64,000 nucleotides of DNA from Rheinheimera sp. Lineage in GTDB: Bacteria > Pseudomonadota > Gammaproteobacteria > Enterobacterales > Alteromonadaceae. Each line of letters starts with the position of its first letter. Positions within the stretch are counted from its first letter, which is position 1. The stretch lies in contig NZ_JAUYGV010000009.1 of NCBI RefSeq assembly GCF_030690345.1, positions 124,001 to 188,000 of the forward strand, in the 5' to 3' direction. Shown one piece after another: positions 47,292-56,758 of the stretch. A program made the position numbers and the translations under genes. The notes beneath the pieces are model-generated. The model was not told where the DNA came from. It searched no databases and saw only the letters and a program-made list of their open reading frames with translations.

Positions 47292-47447
47292 GTGAAATTA
47301 CACGTTAATAGTGCTGTTCAAAGAGAACACAAGCTGCTGCTTAATATCTTCTCTTTATATGCGGCGTCAGGCTATATTGGGCTGTCTGTAAATGAGGTTG
47401 AAGGCTGCACAAACCTTATTAACTCTATTAATATCGCACTTAAATAA
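47292..47447 (+). CDS. Possible 51-aa protein downstream of the helicase
   Basis: A GTG at 47292, 4 nt after the helicase stop, opens a frame of 51 codons ending TAA at 47447. The peptide has an ordered look (KLLLNIFSLYAASGYIG, then NEVEGCTNLINSIN) and could be translated by re-initiation. No ribosome site of its own and no family recognised, so it may be chance. Confidence 0.3.
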   Translation: MKLHVNSAVQREHKLLLNIFSLYAASGYIGLSVNEVEGCTNLINSINIALK

Positions 47448-47466
47448 GATTATAGGGTTTGTAATA

Positions 47467-47502
47467 ACACCCAAGCGGCCAGATACCTGACGGCTTGGGT
47501 GT
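47467..47502. terminator. Perfect 10-bp stem after the Shango genes
   Basis: ACACCCAAGC and GCTTGGGTGT pair perfectly around a 16-nt loop, 180 bp beyond the helicase. No T-run follows. It could terminate the Shango transcript or be an element end. The rest of the gap up to 47726 has no convincing gene. Confidence 0.4.
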
Positions 47503-47726
47503 TGCCCCACCCCATACCCTAATTTCATGAAGGCGTTTCGGATAATCAGTCACCCTTTCTCCTAGCTTTAATTCAAAGCCGCATTCATGAATACCAAAAT
47601 TGCTTCGCGCCGCGAGAGCAAATGGCTCAGCACGGGGCTACCTGATTTTAGGTGCGCAATTTAAGGACTTAATGCCCAACATTGAGCTTAAAGGTGCTCA
47701 AACCTATATTGGGTTTGATGATAATA

Positions 47727-48392
47727 CTACCAGGCTGCCGGATACTCAATCACACCGTCAACTGGCACGCCATTATGTAGTAATGCCTGCCTTATAAGAA
47801 AAGGAAGCGTTTGGGTGTCACTAGGGTAATTCTTTAAATTATCTTCAGCATAGTTATCAATGAAGCTAATTAGACCTTTTGAATCCAATTGTTCATTAAT
47901 AACTGAACTCCAGATTGCGTCATCAACATGGTTCTCAATTTCTTGCTTAGAACTTGTAAACTTGATTCGATTCTGATGAACGACTCGATATTTATCTGCA
48001 CCTTGATGATGGACAACCAACTTATATTCAGGAATTCTTTTAACAATTTTTCCGCTTTTCTCTCGTCTTGGATCACAAAATGCTTGCGCTAATATGACCT
48101 TACCTTCCACCCGGTAAAAGGTTTTTTCTAGAGTTTCCGTATTTAAAGACCAGTACACTTTATAAGCATTACGCCTTAATTTATGGCCATAAATACTCAG
48201 TAGCGGCAGCAACTGCTCCTCTGAGCCTAGTTTACTACCTCTTTTCCATGCACTTACGATCGATTGCTGTGTACGACATTGTTCAGCAATGTCGAGTTGC
48301 GTCCAGCCATCGCTCAACGCCATTTTCACCAGCTCCCGGGTCCACTTAAATGGCTTTTTCTTAGCGTTTTTACCCTTTATTTCTGTGTCCAT
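47727..48392 (-). CDS. Helix-turn-helix protein of unknown function
   Basis: 221-residue protein. Residues about 18-60 (ELVKMALSDGWTQLDIAEQ, then CRTQQSIVSAWKRGSK) form a Cro/XRE-like DNA-binding helix-turn-helix. The remainder has an all-beta then helical look with no catalytic motif I recognise. Ribosome site AAAGGGATG. It lies 40 nt downstream of a 48-aa polar protein gene, with a GC-rich hairpin in between, which suggests a two-gene regulatory unit. Its position beside the Shango trio could mean it controls that system or is a separate defence module. Confidence 0.7.
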   Translation of the reverse strand: MDTEIKGKNAKKKPFKWTRELVKMALSDGWTQLDIAEQCRTQQSIVSAWKRGSKLGSEEQLLPLLSIYGHKLRRNAYKVYWSLNTETLEKTFYRVEGKVILAQAFCDPRREKSGKIVKRIPEYKLVVHHQGADKYRVVHQNRIKFTSSKQEIENHVDDAIWSSVINEQLDSKGLISFIDNYAEDNLKNYPSDTQTLPFLIRQALLHNGVPVDGVIEYPAAW

Positions 48393-48407
48393 AGCATCCC
48401 TTTAGAA

Positions 48408-48424
48408 TGGGGGCAAAGCCCCCA
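48408..48424. other. GC-rich intercistronic hairpin
   Basis: TGGGGGC-AAA-GCCCCCA is a perfect 7-bp stem between the 48-aa ORF and the HTH gene, ending just before the HTH ribosome site. There is no T-run, so it may set the ratio of the two products and not terminate transcription. Confidence 0.5.
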
Positions 48425-48432
48425 GTACGCGA

Positions 48433-48579
48433 TTACTTCTTTTTGCCACTATTTTGAGGGTTCTGAGGGTTCATTTGCCAACCTCTGTTCCCCTGATTTT
48501 TTGCATATGTGTTGTTAGTACCTGATGTGCCTTTGTTTGCGTTTGGCATATCAGAGTTGTGATTATTTTGCTTAGTCAT
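48433..48579 (-). CDS. 48-aa polar Asn/Gly/Gln-rich protein
   Basis: Small ORF with a good GGAG site 9 nt before ATG 48579 and a TAA at 48433. The product is almost free of hydrophobic residues: an Asn-rich start, KGTSGTNNTYAKNQGNRGWQ in the middle, and a PQNPQNSGKKK tail. It has no signal peptide or membrane segment and looks intrinsically disordered. The strong ribosome site and the paired HTH gene argue that it is real. No function assigned. Confidence 0.55.
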   Translation of the reverse strand: MTKQNNHNSDMPNANKGTSGTNNTYAKNQGNRGWQMNPQNPQNSGKKK

Positions 48580-48705
48580 GGTGTTGCTCCGTGGTTGTGA
48601 ATGTCAGAGCTAATGCTAACAACGAGGCAAAACTTCACAATTGATACTTCAATGATAAAAATTGATATTTGAAGATAATTTCAAACACCAGAGTCCTACG
48701 TCATC

Positions 48706-49083
48706 TTATTGGCTTCTTCTCGCCATGAAATCTAATGTACTCTGGTACTCCATATACAAACGCCTATAGTCGTTATTTTTATAACGCTTTTGTCTGATTG
48801 CTGTTTTCAGTTTCTGAACGTCTTCAACAGGGATGGTTGTAGTGATTATTCCTTCAACATCGGTACAAACATGATCAATAGTTGTTATAAAGTCCTCATC
48901 ACGCTCTTCAAGTAGTGCCCGCTCAATTCTTATGGCTGCTTCATAAAGCTTAATGCGGTTTTTGCTGCTATAGAGCGGAATATCGTTTTGAAGTGCACGC
49001 TTTGATTGCGACAATACGAGCAGATACTCAATAACAAACTCCAAATCTGCAACACTAATTTTGGTCGACGTAGGTTTTGCCAT
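48706..49083 (-). CDS. Hypothetical helical protein
   Basis: 125-residue, charged, probably all-helical cytoplasmic protein. ATG 49083 follows AGGAT at good spacing. Segments ADLEFVIEYLLVLSQS and LYEAAIRIERALLEERDEDF suggest amphipathic helices; a basic stretch (RQKRYKNNDYRRLY) lies near the end. No family recognised. It is the last gene before the left end of the transposon, and its promoter region lies between 49084 and that end. Confidence 0.5.
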   Translation of the reverse strand: MAKPTSTKISVADLEFVIEYLLVLSQSKRALQNDIPLYSSKNRIKLYEAAIRIERALLEERDEDFITTIDHVCTDVEGIITTTIPVEDVQKLKTAIRQKRYKNNDYRRLYMEYQSTLDFMARRSQ

Positions 49084-49169
49084 GTAATCCTACCCCAGAG
49101 TAAGCGTTAATAATATAACGATTACTCTAGCTGACTATATTATTGCTGTACAGAGCTAGGCCGCTATCA

Positions 49170-49207
49170 GGGGTCAGCTCACGAAACGGAAAAAATCGTA
49201 CGCTAAG
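49170..49207 (+). repeat. Left terminal inverted repeat of Tn3-family element
   Basis: 38 bp beginning GGGGTCAGCTC, with the internal AAACGGAAAAAA and ending CGTACGCTAAG, the canonical Tn3/Tn21-type end. The tnpA stop codon lies inside its inner edge. Confidence 0.9.
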
Positions 49208-52172
49208 ACCTCTGCAGTGTTCGTAACGATCGGTACTTTCCTTGTTCGACCTGTTTGTCCTGCTGCCAGATATAGTCGCCGGTCAGGTTGATGTGCTCCC
49301 AGCCCAAGGGAGAAAGATGCCGCAGAAGCGTCTCGTCGATATCCCGGCCGTCTTCGCGCAGTGCTTGAACCGCCCGCTCCATATAAACCGTATTCCAAAG
49401 GATAATAGCGCTGACGACGAGATTGAGTCCGCTTGCACGGTAGCGTTGATTCTCGTAACTGCGATCGCGGAGTTCACCGAGCCGGTTCAGGAAGACGGCA
49501 CGAGCCAGCGCGTTCTTAGCCTCGCCCTTATTCAAACCAACCTGCACGCGGCGACGCAGTTCGACGTTTTGCATCCAGTCGAGTGCGAATAATGTTCGCT
49601 CAATGCGGCCCAGCTCGCGCAATGCGATCGCGAGGCCATTCTGACGCGGATAGCTCCCGAGCTTGCGCAGCATCAGTGATGCGGTGACAGTGCCCTGCTT
49701 AATCGATGCCGCCAAACGAAGGATTTCGTCCCAATGCGTCCGAATGTGTTTTACGTTGATGCGACCGCCGATTAGGCCTGCGAGTGTCGGATACTGTTTT
49801 GTGTCACCATTTATGTACAGACGACGGTCGGCTAAATCACGAATACGCGGGGCGAAGCGGTACCCAAGCAAGTGCATCAAGGCGAACACATGATCGGTAA
49901 AGCCAGCCGTGTCCGTATAGTGCTCCTCTATCCGAAGGTCGGACTCGTGGTACAGCAAACCATCCAGAACATGAGTGGCATCGCGAACAGTGGCGTTAAT
50001 GACCTTGGAATGAAACGGCGCGTACTGGTCCGAGATATGCGTGTAGAACTGTACGCCCGGCTCCTGACCGTATTTCAAATTTACATGGCCAGCAAATTGA
50101 CCGCGACCGCCGGCTTTGAAGTTCTGGCCATCCGATGATGACGTGGTGCCATCACCCCAGTATGCGGCGAACGATTGGCGAGAATGAGCGTTGACCAGGC
50201 TCCCCAATCCCGCTGAATACGTTTCATCGCGTATGTGCCACGCCTGGAGCCACGTCAGCTTAGCGTAGGTGGTGCCAGGGCAGGACTCAGCCATCTTGGA
50301 TAGCCCCAGGTTGATCGCATCAGCCAGGATCGTCGTGAGTAGTAGCTGTCGATCCCCAGCGGTTGCGCCGCTTTTGAGGTGAGTGAAGTGTTGCGTGAAG
50401 CCCGTCCAGTTATCGACTTCCAACAACAGTTCGGTGATCTTCAAGTGCGGCAACCGACTATAGGCCTGTTGCATCAGCGCTTCCGCCGCATCAGGCACGG
50501 CGTTGTCCAATGGCGTGATTCTTAGGCGGCCCGAGGGTGAGATACCTGCATCGGGTAACTGGTCGGCGAAGGCCAGGCGTTCTACGGTGATCAACTCCTG
50601 GTCCAGCGTTGCCAATCGCGATTCCAAGTAGTTATCGCAATTCGTTTCAACCGCCAATCCGAGCTTTCGATCTTCACGCTGACCCTCGAACCGTGTCGGC
50701 GGCAACAGGTAATCCTCGAAATCCTTAAACTGCCGCGAATCCTGGACCCAGATGTCCCCGGAACGTAGCGCATTTTTGAGCTCGGATAGCACGCACAGTT
50801 CATAGAAGCGTCGGTCAATTCCGTCCGGTGTGTACACCAGACTTTCCCAGCGCTTGCGGATAAAGCCAGTCGGGGCGTCATCCGGCACTTTACGAGACTG
50901 GTGCTGATTCATGTTCTTTAGCAGCTCGATCCCGGCGTGTAACTCGCGCGCCGCCGGTGCGGCCTTCATATCCAGTGCATCCAGAAGCGTCGGCGTGTAA
51001 CGCCGCAGCGAGTTGAAGCCACTACCAATTAAAGCGAGGTAATCGAAGTCTTCTGACTGGGCCAGCTTTTCCGCTTCGGTGATGCTTGCACTGAATACCT
51101 CCCATGGCATGATCGCCTCAATGGCGGCATACGGATCGCTTCCGGTCTGTTTGGCATCGAGCAGTGCGCGCCCAACACGCGAGTACAGACGTACCTTATT
51201 ATTAATTTCCTTGCCGGAGCGCTGGAAGCGCTCAGCATGTGTACGCTTGGCCTTGCTGAACAGCGAGCCCATAAAGCGATCATGTAGGTCAATGATCTCG
51301 TCAATCAGCGTGGCTCGTGTATCGAGTATGATTGCCACTAGTGTGGCGTAGCGACGGCTCGATTCAAGGTCCCGCAAGTGCTGGGCGGTCATTTGCCCGC
51401 CTTCACGGGCGAGCTTCAGCAGACGGTTCTGGTGGATGGTATGTTCAAGCCCAACCGGGAGGTTGAGCTCGCGCACGGTCTGTAATCGTTGGAGGTGGAA
51501 CAGAATATGTTTGGGCCTCGGTGGTCCGGGAGACTGGCGCAGCCAGACGAGTGCACTACTCGACATATCCTTGCGAATCGCCAGCAACTGCTCGAAGGCG
51601 CGGCGATGCTGATTGGTCAATAGCGCGGTTAACGTTTCATACACGAGTCGGGTGCCTCGCGTGAGCGCTTCGCTGCACATGCGTTCGATGACATCCAGCG
51701 GCGGCAAAATGATGCGTTGTTGTCTAAGCAACTTGACCAGCGCTTCAGCCAGAACGATGCCGCGATCCGTTTGTTGGGCCAGGTCGACAATGGAGTCAAT
51801 AAACCGCCGGTAGTCATCGCCGCTGAGCGAAGACAGGTTCAACCAGGCCTGCAATTCGACCAGATGCTCCCGTCGCGTTTCAGGCCTCTTGGCGTAGCGC
51901 GGCCAAATCTCAGGCCCAATGCTCAACTGCTGGCCGATGAGCGTTAATAAGGAGGCTGGTGGCTCGGCATTGGTGGGTAGCGCGATACCGGGATAGCGCA
52001 GATAACATAACTGGACCGCGAAACCGAATCGGTTGTGCGGGCCACGCCGCTGCCGAATCGCCGACAAGTCCGATTCGGAGAAAGTGTAGTGTTGGATGAG
52101 CGTGTCGTCCGTCTCTGGAAACGAGAGCAAGCTATCCCGCTCAGCGGCGGTCAATAGGCGACGGCGGGGCAT
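49203..52172 (-). CDS. tnpA: Tn3-family transposase TnpA
   Basis: 989-residue replicative transposase of the Tn21/Tn501 subgroup. The N-terminus [16 protein letters not shown] and [20 protein letters not shown] are the end-binding region. Catalytic acids are visible as the Asp in [13 protein letters not shown], the Asp in [12 protein letters not shown] and the Glu in [13 protein letters not shown]. Full length, with no frameshift, so probably active. It is separated from tnpR by only 2 nt and ends inside the left terminal repeat. Confidence 0.95.
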   Translation of the reverse strand: MPRRRLLTAAERDSLLSFPETDDTLIQHYTFSESDLSAIRQRRGPHNRFGFAVQLCYLRYPGIALPTNAEPPASLLTLIGQQLSIGPEIWPRYAKRPETRREHLVELQAWLNLSSLSGDDYRRFIDSIVDLAQQTDRGIVLAEALVKLLRQQRIILPPLDVIERMCSEALTRGTRLVYETLTALLTNQHRRAFEQLLAIRKDMSSSALVWLRQSPGPPRPKHILFHLQRLQTVRELNLPVGLEHTIHQNRLLKLAREGGQMTAQHLRDLESSRRYATLVAIILDTRATLIDEIIDLHDRFMGSLFSKAKRTHAERFQRSGKEINNKVRLYSRVGRALLDAKQTGSDPYAAIEAIMPWEVFSASITEAEKLAQSEDFDYLALIGSGFNSLRRYTPTLLDALDMKAAPAARELHAGIELLKNMNQHQSRKVPDDAPTGFIRKRWESLVYTPDGIDRRFYELCVLSELKNALRSGDIWVQDSRQFKDFEDYLLPPTRFEGQREDRKLGLAVETNCDNYLESRLATLDQELITVERLAFADQLPDAGISPSGRLRITPLDNAVPDAAEALMQQAYSRLPHLKITELLLEVDNWTGFTQHFTHLKSGATAGDRQLLLTTILADAINLGLSKMAESCPGTTYAKLTWLQAWHIRDETYSAGLGSLVNAHSRQSFAAYWGDGTTSSSDGQNFKAGGRGQFAGHVNLKYGQEPGVQFYTHISDQYAPFHSKVINATVRDATHVLDGLLYHESDLRIEEHYTDTAGFTDHVFALMHLLGYRFAPRIRDLADRRLYINGDTKQYPTLAGLIGGRINVKHIRTHWDEILRLAASIKQGTVTASLMLRKLGSYPRQNGLAIALRELGRIERTLFALDWMQNVELRRRVQVGLNKGEAKNALARAVFLNRLGELRDRSYENQRYRASGLNLVVSAIILWNTVYMERAVQALREDGRDIDETLLRHLSPLGWEHINLTGDYIWQQDKQVEQGKYRSLRTLQRS

Positions 52173-52174
52173 AG

Positions 52175-52735
52175 TCAGTCAACCGTTTTCAGGTATTGGT
52201 ACAGCGTCTCGCGGCTGATGCCGAATTCACGGGCCAGCGCCGCCTTTTGTTCACTGTTTGCAACGCGCTGCCGGAGTTCGACGATCTTTTCGGGAGAGAG
52301 GGCTTTCTTGCGACCGCGATACGCTCCACGCTTTCGAGCCAGTGCGATGCCTTCGCGCTGCCGCTCGCGTATCAATGCACGCTCGAACTCGGCAAATGCG
52401 CCCATGACGGAAAGCATGAGGTTGGCCATCGGCGACGCTTCGCCGGTGAAAGTCAGGCTTTCTTTGATGAATTCGATGCGGACACCCCGTTGGGTCAACG
52501 TGTGGACCAGGCGACGCAGGTCGTCAAGGTTGCGCGCGAGACGGTCCATGCTATGGACGACGACGGTATCGCCTTCGCGGACAAAGGTGATCAGTCGATC
52601 CAACTCGGGTCGTTGGGTATCCTTGCCGGACGCTTTGTCCGTGAACACCCGATCAACCGCGACCTGCTCAAGCTGGCGTTCCGGATTTTGATCAAGACTG
52701 CTGACTCGGATATAACCGATGCGCTGACCTTTCAA
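52175..52735 (-). CDS. tnpR: Tn21-type resolvase TnpR
   Basis: 186-residue serine resolvase, the same length as Tn21/Tn501 Tnp[17 protein letters not shown] holds the catalytic Ser; [17 protein letters not shown] and [18 protein letters not shown] are the catalytic-domain motifs and a C-terminal helix-turn-helix ends the protein. The start is a TTG ([11 protein letters not shown] equivalent), with a GGGGGAG ribosome site. It resolves cointegrates at the adjacent res site and shares an operon with tnpA. Confidence 0.95.
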   Translation of the reverse strand: MKGQRIGYIRVSSLDQNPERQLEQVAVDRVFTDKASGKDTQRPELDRLITFVREGDTVVVHSMDRLARNLDDLRRLVHTLTQRGVRIEFIKESLTFTGEASPMANLMLSVMGAFAEFERALIRERQREGIALARKRGAYRGRKKALSPEKIVELRQRVANSEQKAALAREFGISRETLYQYLKTVD

Positions 52736-52744
52736 AACCCGCTC

Positions 52745-52875
52745 CCCCGTCGAAGTGTCAAGAGAACTCTAAGACCCCTCGCAACAAACGTCAACTATTT
52801 CTATATACCACCCTATTCTGACGCATGTACCACTCAATGCCTGACGCCTGGTTAGGGTGTAGTCTTAACTGACAC
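52745..52875 (-). other. Tn21-type res site
   Basis: On the minus strand the region reads GTCAGTTAAGACTACACCC, CCCTAACC, then TGCGTCAGAATAGG, GTTGAC and TAGAGT...TGACA, in the same order and spacing as the three subsites of Tn21 res as I remember them. The last codons and stop of the NodT-type gene (52865) lie inside subsite I. Confidence 0.65.
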
Positions 52876-54352
52876 CACCTCCCAGGGCCTGATATAAAGC
52901 AACACTATCGACTAGGCGTTGTGCCTGGACCGCAACCATATTGATCCGGATTGACTGTGCCTGTTGCTGCGCGATGAGCAGTTGCAGGTAGCTGGCCGCG
53001 CCCAGCCGGTATTGCCGCTCGACCGACTGCAAGGAGGCCTGTGCAGCCATATCAGCGGCAGCGAGAGCAGTCAAAGTTTGTGCATCGCTTTCCACCGCGC
53101 GCAGGGTGTCGGCGACGTTACGCAAAGACTCCAATACGACGCTCTGGTAATTGGCTACGGCGGCATCAAAAGCGGCGAGCGCCGCTCTTTTTTCAGCGGG
53201 TAGCCCTGGATTAAAAAGAGGCTGGGTGAGCTGCGCAACCAGGCCCCACACTGCCGAGCCACCACCGAACAGAGCACCGGTGGTCAGCGCCTGAGAACCA
53301 AGGTTGGCGCTCAGGTTGATCTGTGGGTAGAGCTTGGCGACAGCCACACCATAGTCTGCATTGGCCGCATGCAACAGCGCCTCTGACGCCTGGATATCCG
53401 GTCGGCGGCGCACCAGTTCTGAGGGCACGACGAGCGGCATCTCGACGGGTAGAGTGAAATCGGCCAGAGTGAAGGCCGGGATGCCACCCGTGCCTGGGGC
53501 ACGACCGGCTAGCACCGCCAGTAGATGTTCGGTTTGTTGCAGTTGTTTACGCAGCGCAGGCAGTTCTGCCCGCGTTTGCTCCGCCTGAGCTTGTAGGCTC
53601 AACGCTTCATCAGGTGAGGCCTGACCGATACGCACGCGTTCATGGGCTAGGCGCAGTTGCTCATCCTGCACGCGCAAAATGGCAGTAGTGGCTTCTAGTT
53701 GCGCGGCGAGGCGTGCTCGGGTAATGGCAGCGGTTGCCATGTTGCCGGCAAGGGCCAGGCGCGCAGCATTCAGTTCGAAGCGACGGTAGTCGGCGCGAGC
53801 AGCCAAGGCTTCGAGTGCGCGCCGGTTGCCGCCAGCCAGATCGAGGTTGTAATGCACGCCAACGCTGGCGTTGTAGAGGCTGAATTGACGTGCGTCTCCG
53901 CTCAACCCTTGGCTACTGGGACTCATTTGCTGGCGCTGAGATCCCAGTGCGACATCTACCTGTGGATATTGCGTCGAGCCCGCCTGTGCGGCAAGAAGCT
54001 CCTGCGCCTGTCGCAAATTGGCGCTGATGCTCGCCAGCGTCGGGCTGACATGGAAAGCTTCGTTTATCAGTCCGTCGAGTGCGGATGAACCCAAGCTTTG
54101 CCACCATTGCGTTTCGATCGGAAGCCCTTCGACTAGACGTTGTGTTTCGCCGAACTGCGTGGGAGCGGACACGGTTCTATCAGCTACCGGTGTTGCAGTG
54201 TAGCGAGCCACATCGGGTGCGGTGGGACGCTGAAAATCAGGGCCGGCGGCGCAGCCGGCCAGACCGGCGGTGACCAGACCAGCTACCAGGTAAGTTGCCG
54301 CAAGCCGTCTTTCGAGGCTGATGGGGCGCTGGCATGTTTTAGCGTGCTCCAT
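52865..54352 (-). CDS. NodT/RND-type outer-membrane efflux lipoprotein
   Basis: 495-residue TolC-like outer-membrane factor. Lipobox LAGC (around residue 34) anchors it; two efflux repeats (about 85-290 and 300-490) carry the long alpha-helical barrel segments, with the conserved WGLVAQLTQPLFNPG in the second. It would give the HlyD/FtsX/ABC pump encoded upstream an exit through the outer membrane. It overlaps the cytochrome c gene by 14 bp. Its stop codon lies in the transposon res site. Confidence 0.88.
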   Translation of the reverse strand: MEHAKTCQRPISLERRLAATYLVAGLVTAGLAGCAAGPDFQRPTAPDVARYTATPVADRTVSAPTQFGETQRLVEGLPIETQWWQSLGSSALDGLINEAFHVSPTLASISANLRQAQELLAAQAGSTQYPQVDVALGSQRQQMSPSSQGLSGDARQFSLYNASVGVHYNLDLAGGNRRALEALAARADYRRFELNAARLALAGNMATAAITRARLAAQLEATTAILRVQDEQLRLAHERVRIGQASPDEALSLQAQAEQTRAELPALRKQLQQTEHLLAVLAGRAPGTGGIPAFTLADFTLPVEMPLVVPSELVRRRPDIQASEALLHAANADYGVAVAKLYPQINLSANLGSQALTTGALFGGGSAVWGLVAQLTQPLFNPGLPAEKRAALAAFDAAVANYQSVVLESLRNVADTLRAVESDAQTLTALAAADMAAQASLQSVERQYRLGAASYLQLLIAQQQAQSIRINMVAVQAQRLVDSVALYQALGGGVS

Positions 54353-54812
54353 AAAAATGCTCCACGAAAGGTTTACGGAAAGCTTGGTGGCAGCCCAAGC
54401 AGCTTTCCTGCACGTGGGCGAATGATTGGATCACCGCCTTGCCGTCGCTGCTCGCAGCAGCCAGCTTCATGGCCAGCGCCGCCTCGTGAGTCTGCGCGTC
54501 AAAGTTTCTGAACTTGGTCGCATCAGCGCCGAGGTAAGCAAGGATGCGCATTTTTTCAGTAAGCGGTGGCTCGGGGTGTGCAGCAACTTTTGGGGCGAGC
54601 TGAACGACCTGAACCCATTCCTCCTGCGAAATCGCACCGGTAATAGCCTGCATGTTGCGCCCGAGTTCCTGCATGATCTTGCGTAGCGCCAGTGGCTCAA
54701 CCTGGGTAGCGTCACCAGCCCAAGCTGGCAACTGAAAACCCCATAAAAGCAGGCAGGCCGTAACGGTCAGGGTGATAGTTCCAAATGCGTGGCTGTGTTT
54801 GCGGTGGGTCAT
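54339..54812 (-). CDS. Exported cytochrome c (c-prime/c556-like)
   Basis: 157-residue periplasmic protein with a signal peptide (ends AWAG) and a single C-terminal haem motif CLGCH (Cys138, Cys141, His142). The rest is a probable four-helix bundle like cytochrome c-prime or c556. ATG 54812 follows AGGAG. It is placed within an efflux operon, 28 nt after the ABC ATPase gene, and overlaps the outer-membrane factor gene. A redox role for the pump or the exported compound is possible, but unknown. Confidence 0.8.
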   Translation of the reverse strand: MTHRKHSHAFGTITLTVTACLLLWGFQLPAWAGDATQVEPLALRKIMQELGRNMQAITGAISQEEWVQVVQLAPKVAAHPEPPLTEKMRILAYLGADATKFRNFDAQTHEAALAMKLAAASSDGKAVIQSFAHVQESCLGCHQAFRKPFVEHFYGAR

Positions 54813-54840
54813 GAAATTCTCCTGTAATTCAATCGTTCTC

Positions 54841-55551
54841 TCATTCGAACTCCCGCCCTTCGCCAGCTTCCTCATGGGTCACGCCGTCGCGGATGTGGTA
54901 GATGCGCTTGAATGTGGGGATGATCTTTTCGTCATGGGTGACGACGATGATGGCGGTCTCGAACTTCCGGGCCATGTCGTTGAGGATGCGGATTACAGCC
55001 ATGGCGCGCTCGGAATCCAGCGGCGCAGTGGGTTCATCGGCCAGGATCACCGGCGGACGATTGACCAGTCCGCGCGCGATGGCGACCCGTTGCTGCTCGC
55101 CACCGGAGAGTTGCGAGGGCATTGCGCGAGCTCGGTGTTGCACATCAAGCGCTGTGAGCAATTCCAGTGCCTTCGCGCGCGACTCTCCATTCGCGACGCC
55201 TGCAAGCATCGGCAGCAGCGCCACGTTGTCGGTGACATCGAGAAACGGAATCAGGTACGGCGCCTGGAAAACGAAACCGATCTTGTCACGCCGTAAGGCG
55301 CGCAGGTCGCGGACTTTCCAGCCATCGGCGTAGATCACTTCATCGCCCAGCGTCATGCGACCGGCGGTCGGATCGATCACCGCACCCAGACACTTGAGCA
55401 GCGTGCTCTTGCCGGACCCGGAAGGGCCGATCAGTCCCACCACTTCACCAGGCGCAACATGCATATTCACGTCTCTCAAGGCAAAGACAGCGGTGTCACC
55501 ATCGCCATACCGCTTGCTTAAACTTTCGATGTGTATCCCTTTGCCACTCAT
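54841..55551 (-). CDS. ABC transporter ATP-binding protein (MacB/LolD type)
   Basis: 236-residue ATPase: Walker A GPSGSGKST, LSGGEQQRVAIARGL signature, Walker B VILADEPT and the switch His in VVTHDE. It belongs to the MacB/LolD/DevA group that powers FtsX-type permeases. ATG 55551 follows GGAGG; the permease stop overlaps nothing but lies 2 nt upstream of this start, so translation is coupled. Confidence 0.9.
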   Translation of the reverse strand: MSGKGIHIESLSKRYGDGDTAVFALRDVNMHVAPGEVVGLIGPSGSGKSTLLKCLGAVIDPTAGRMTLGDEVIYADGWKVRDLRALRRDKIGFVFQAPYLIPFLDVTDNVALLPMLAGVANGESRAKALELLTALDVQHRARAMPSQLSGGEQQRVAIARGLVNRPPVILADEPTAPLDSERAMAVIRILNDMARKFETAIIVVTHDEKIIPTFKRIYHIRDGVTHEEAGEGREFE

Positions 55552-55552
55552 C

Positions 55553-56758
55553 TCAACCTCCAATGGCTTCGGCCGGATTGACCTTGAGTGCCATGCGAAT
55601 GGCGACGAGGCTAGCTAGAACGCAGATCACGAGCACGGCAAAAAAACCGGCGACAGAATCCATTGGCGTGAGCAGGACATATTTTGGAAAAGCCGGTGCT
55701 GAAAAGGTGGCTGTGATCTTGCCGACCACGAAGCCAATCACGCCCAGGGCGAGCGCCTGCTGCATGATCATCGCGGCGATGGTTCGGTTGCGTGTACCGA
55801 TGAGCTTCAACACCGCGATCTCACGGATTTTGTCCATCGTCAGCGAATAGATGATGAAGGCAACGATGGCCGCGCTAACGATGGCCAGAATCACAAGGAA
55901 CATGCCGATCTGCTTGGCCGAGGTGGCGATCAGCTTGCCGACGAGGATGTCTTCCATCTGTGCCCGGGTGTAGACCGTCAAACGCTTCCAGCGCTGGATG
56001 GATTCGGCAACCTCGTCCGGCGCATGACCAGGTTTCAGAGTGACCAGCACGGCATTGACGAACGCGTTGCTGCTCTGTGAAGCAATCACGGCATCCAGCA
56101 AACCTGGATCACCGGGTCGATTGAAGACCGGGTTGGCTTCGGTGCGACGCCGGCTTTGCCAGATGGCATCGTTGTCCTTGAGGAACTGGGCCTCCTGGGC
56201 ATCTTTGAGCGGAATGAATACCATCGGGTCGCCGCTGGACGACACCATGCGCCGTGTCAGCCCCACGACGGTGTAATGATTGCGGCGAATGGCAAGACGA
56301 TCTCCCAGTTTGAAGCCGGTGGCGATGTCGGCCACAGCCTCGTAGTGACCGCGCGTGATCTGGCGTCCAGCGACGAGATAAGGAGGCCATCCGGGTGTAG
56401 CCCCCAACGCACCGGGCGCGATGCCGACCACCATGGTGCGTACATCACTCTCGCCCTTGCGTACCTGCATGGTCAGGTAGGTCGCGTTCGCTGCCTGTGA
56501 GACTCCCGGCATGGCGAGAATGGCGCGATACACGTCATCGTTGAGGCTGGACGACTCCGCATAAGGACCCAGAGTATCTTTTTGCACCACCCAAAGGTCA
56601 GCGCCACTGTTGTCGAGCAACGCCTTGCCGTCGTCCACCATGCCTCGGTACACCCCAGCCATGACTAGGGTGACGCCGATCAGCAGACCCAGACCGATGC
56701 CGGTGAAGACGAATTTCCCCCAGGCATGGAGAATGTCGCGGCCGGCCAGGCTGATCAT
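55553..56758 (-). CDS. FtsX-type ABC permease (DevC/MacB-like)
   Basis: 401-residue inner-membrane protein with one N-terminal helix (KFVFTGIGLGLLIGVTLVMAG), a periplasmic MacB-core-like domain (about 40-260) and three C-terminal helices, the DevC arrangement with ATPase on a separate polypeptide. It overlaps the adaptor gene by 4 nt. It would act mechanically with the ATPase and adaptor to export a substrate from the periplasm or inner membrane; the substrate is unknown. Confidence 0.88.
   Translation of the reverse strand: MISLAGRDILHAWGKFVFTGIGLGLLIGVTLVMAGVYRGMVDDGKALLDNSGADLWVVQKDTLGPYAESSSLNDDVYRAILAMPGVSQAANATYLTMQVRKGESDVRTMVVGIAPGALGATPGWPPYLVAGRQITRGHYEAVADIATGFKLGDRLAIRRNHYTVVGLTRRMVSSSGDPMVFIPLKDAQEAQFLKDNDAIWQSRRRTEANPVFNRPGDPGLLDAVIASQSSNAFVNAVLVTLKPGHAPDEVAESIQRWKRLTVYTRAQMEDILVGKLIATSAKQIGMFLVILAIVSAAIVAFIIYSLTMDKIREIAVLKLIGTRNRTIAAMIMQQALALGVIGFVVGKITATFSAPAFPKYVLLTPMDSVAGFFAVLVICVLASLVAIRMALKVNPAEAIGG

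Noticed and set aside
47600..47797. Plus-strand ORF of 65 codons overlapping the HTH gene end
   Set aside because: Alternative start codon, no ribosome site, and it overlaps the better-supported HTH gene on the opposite strand.
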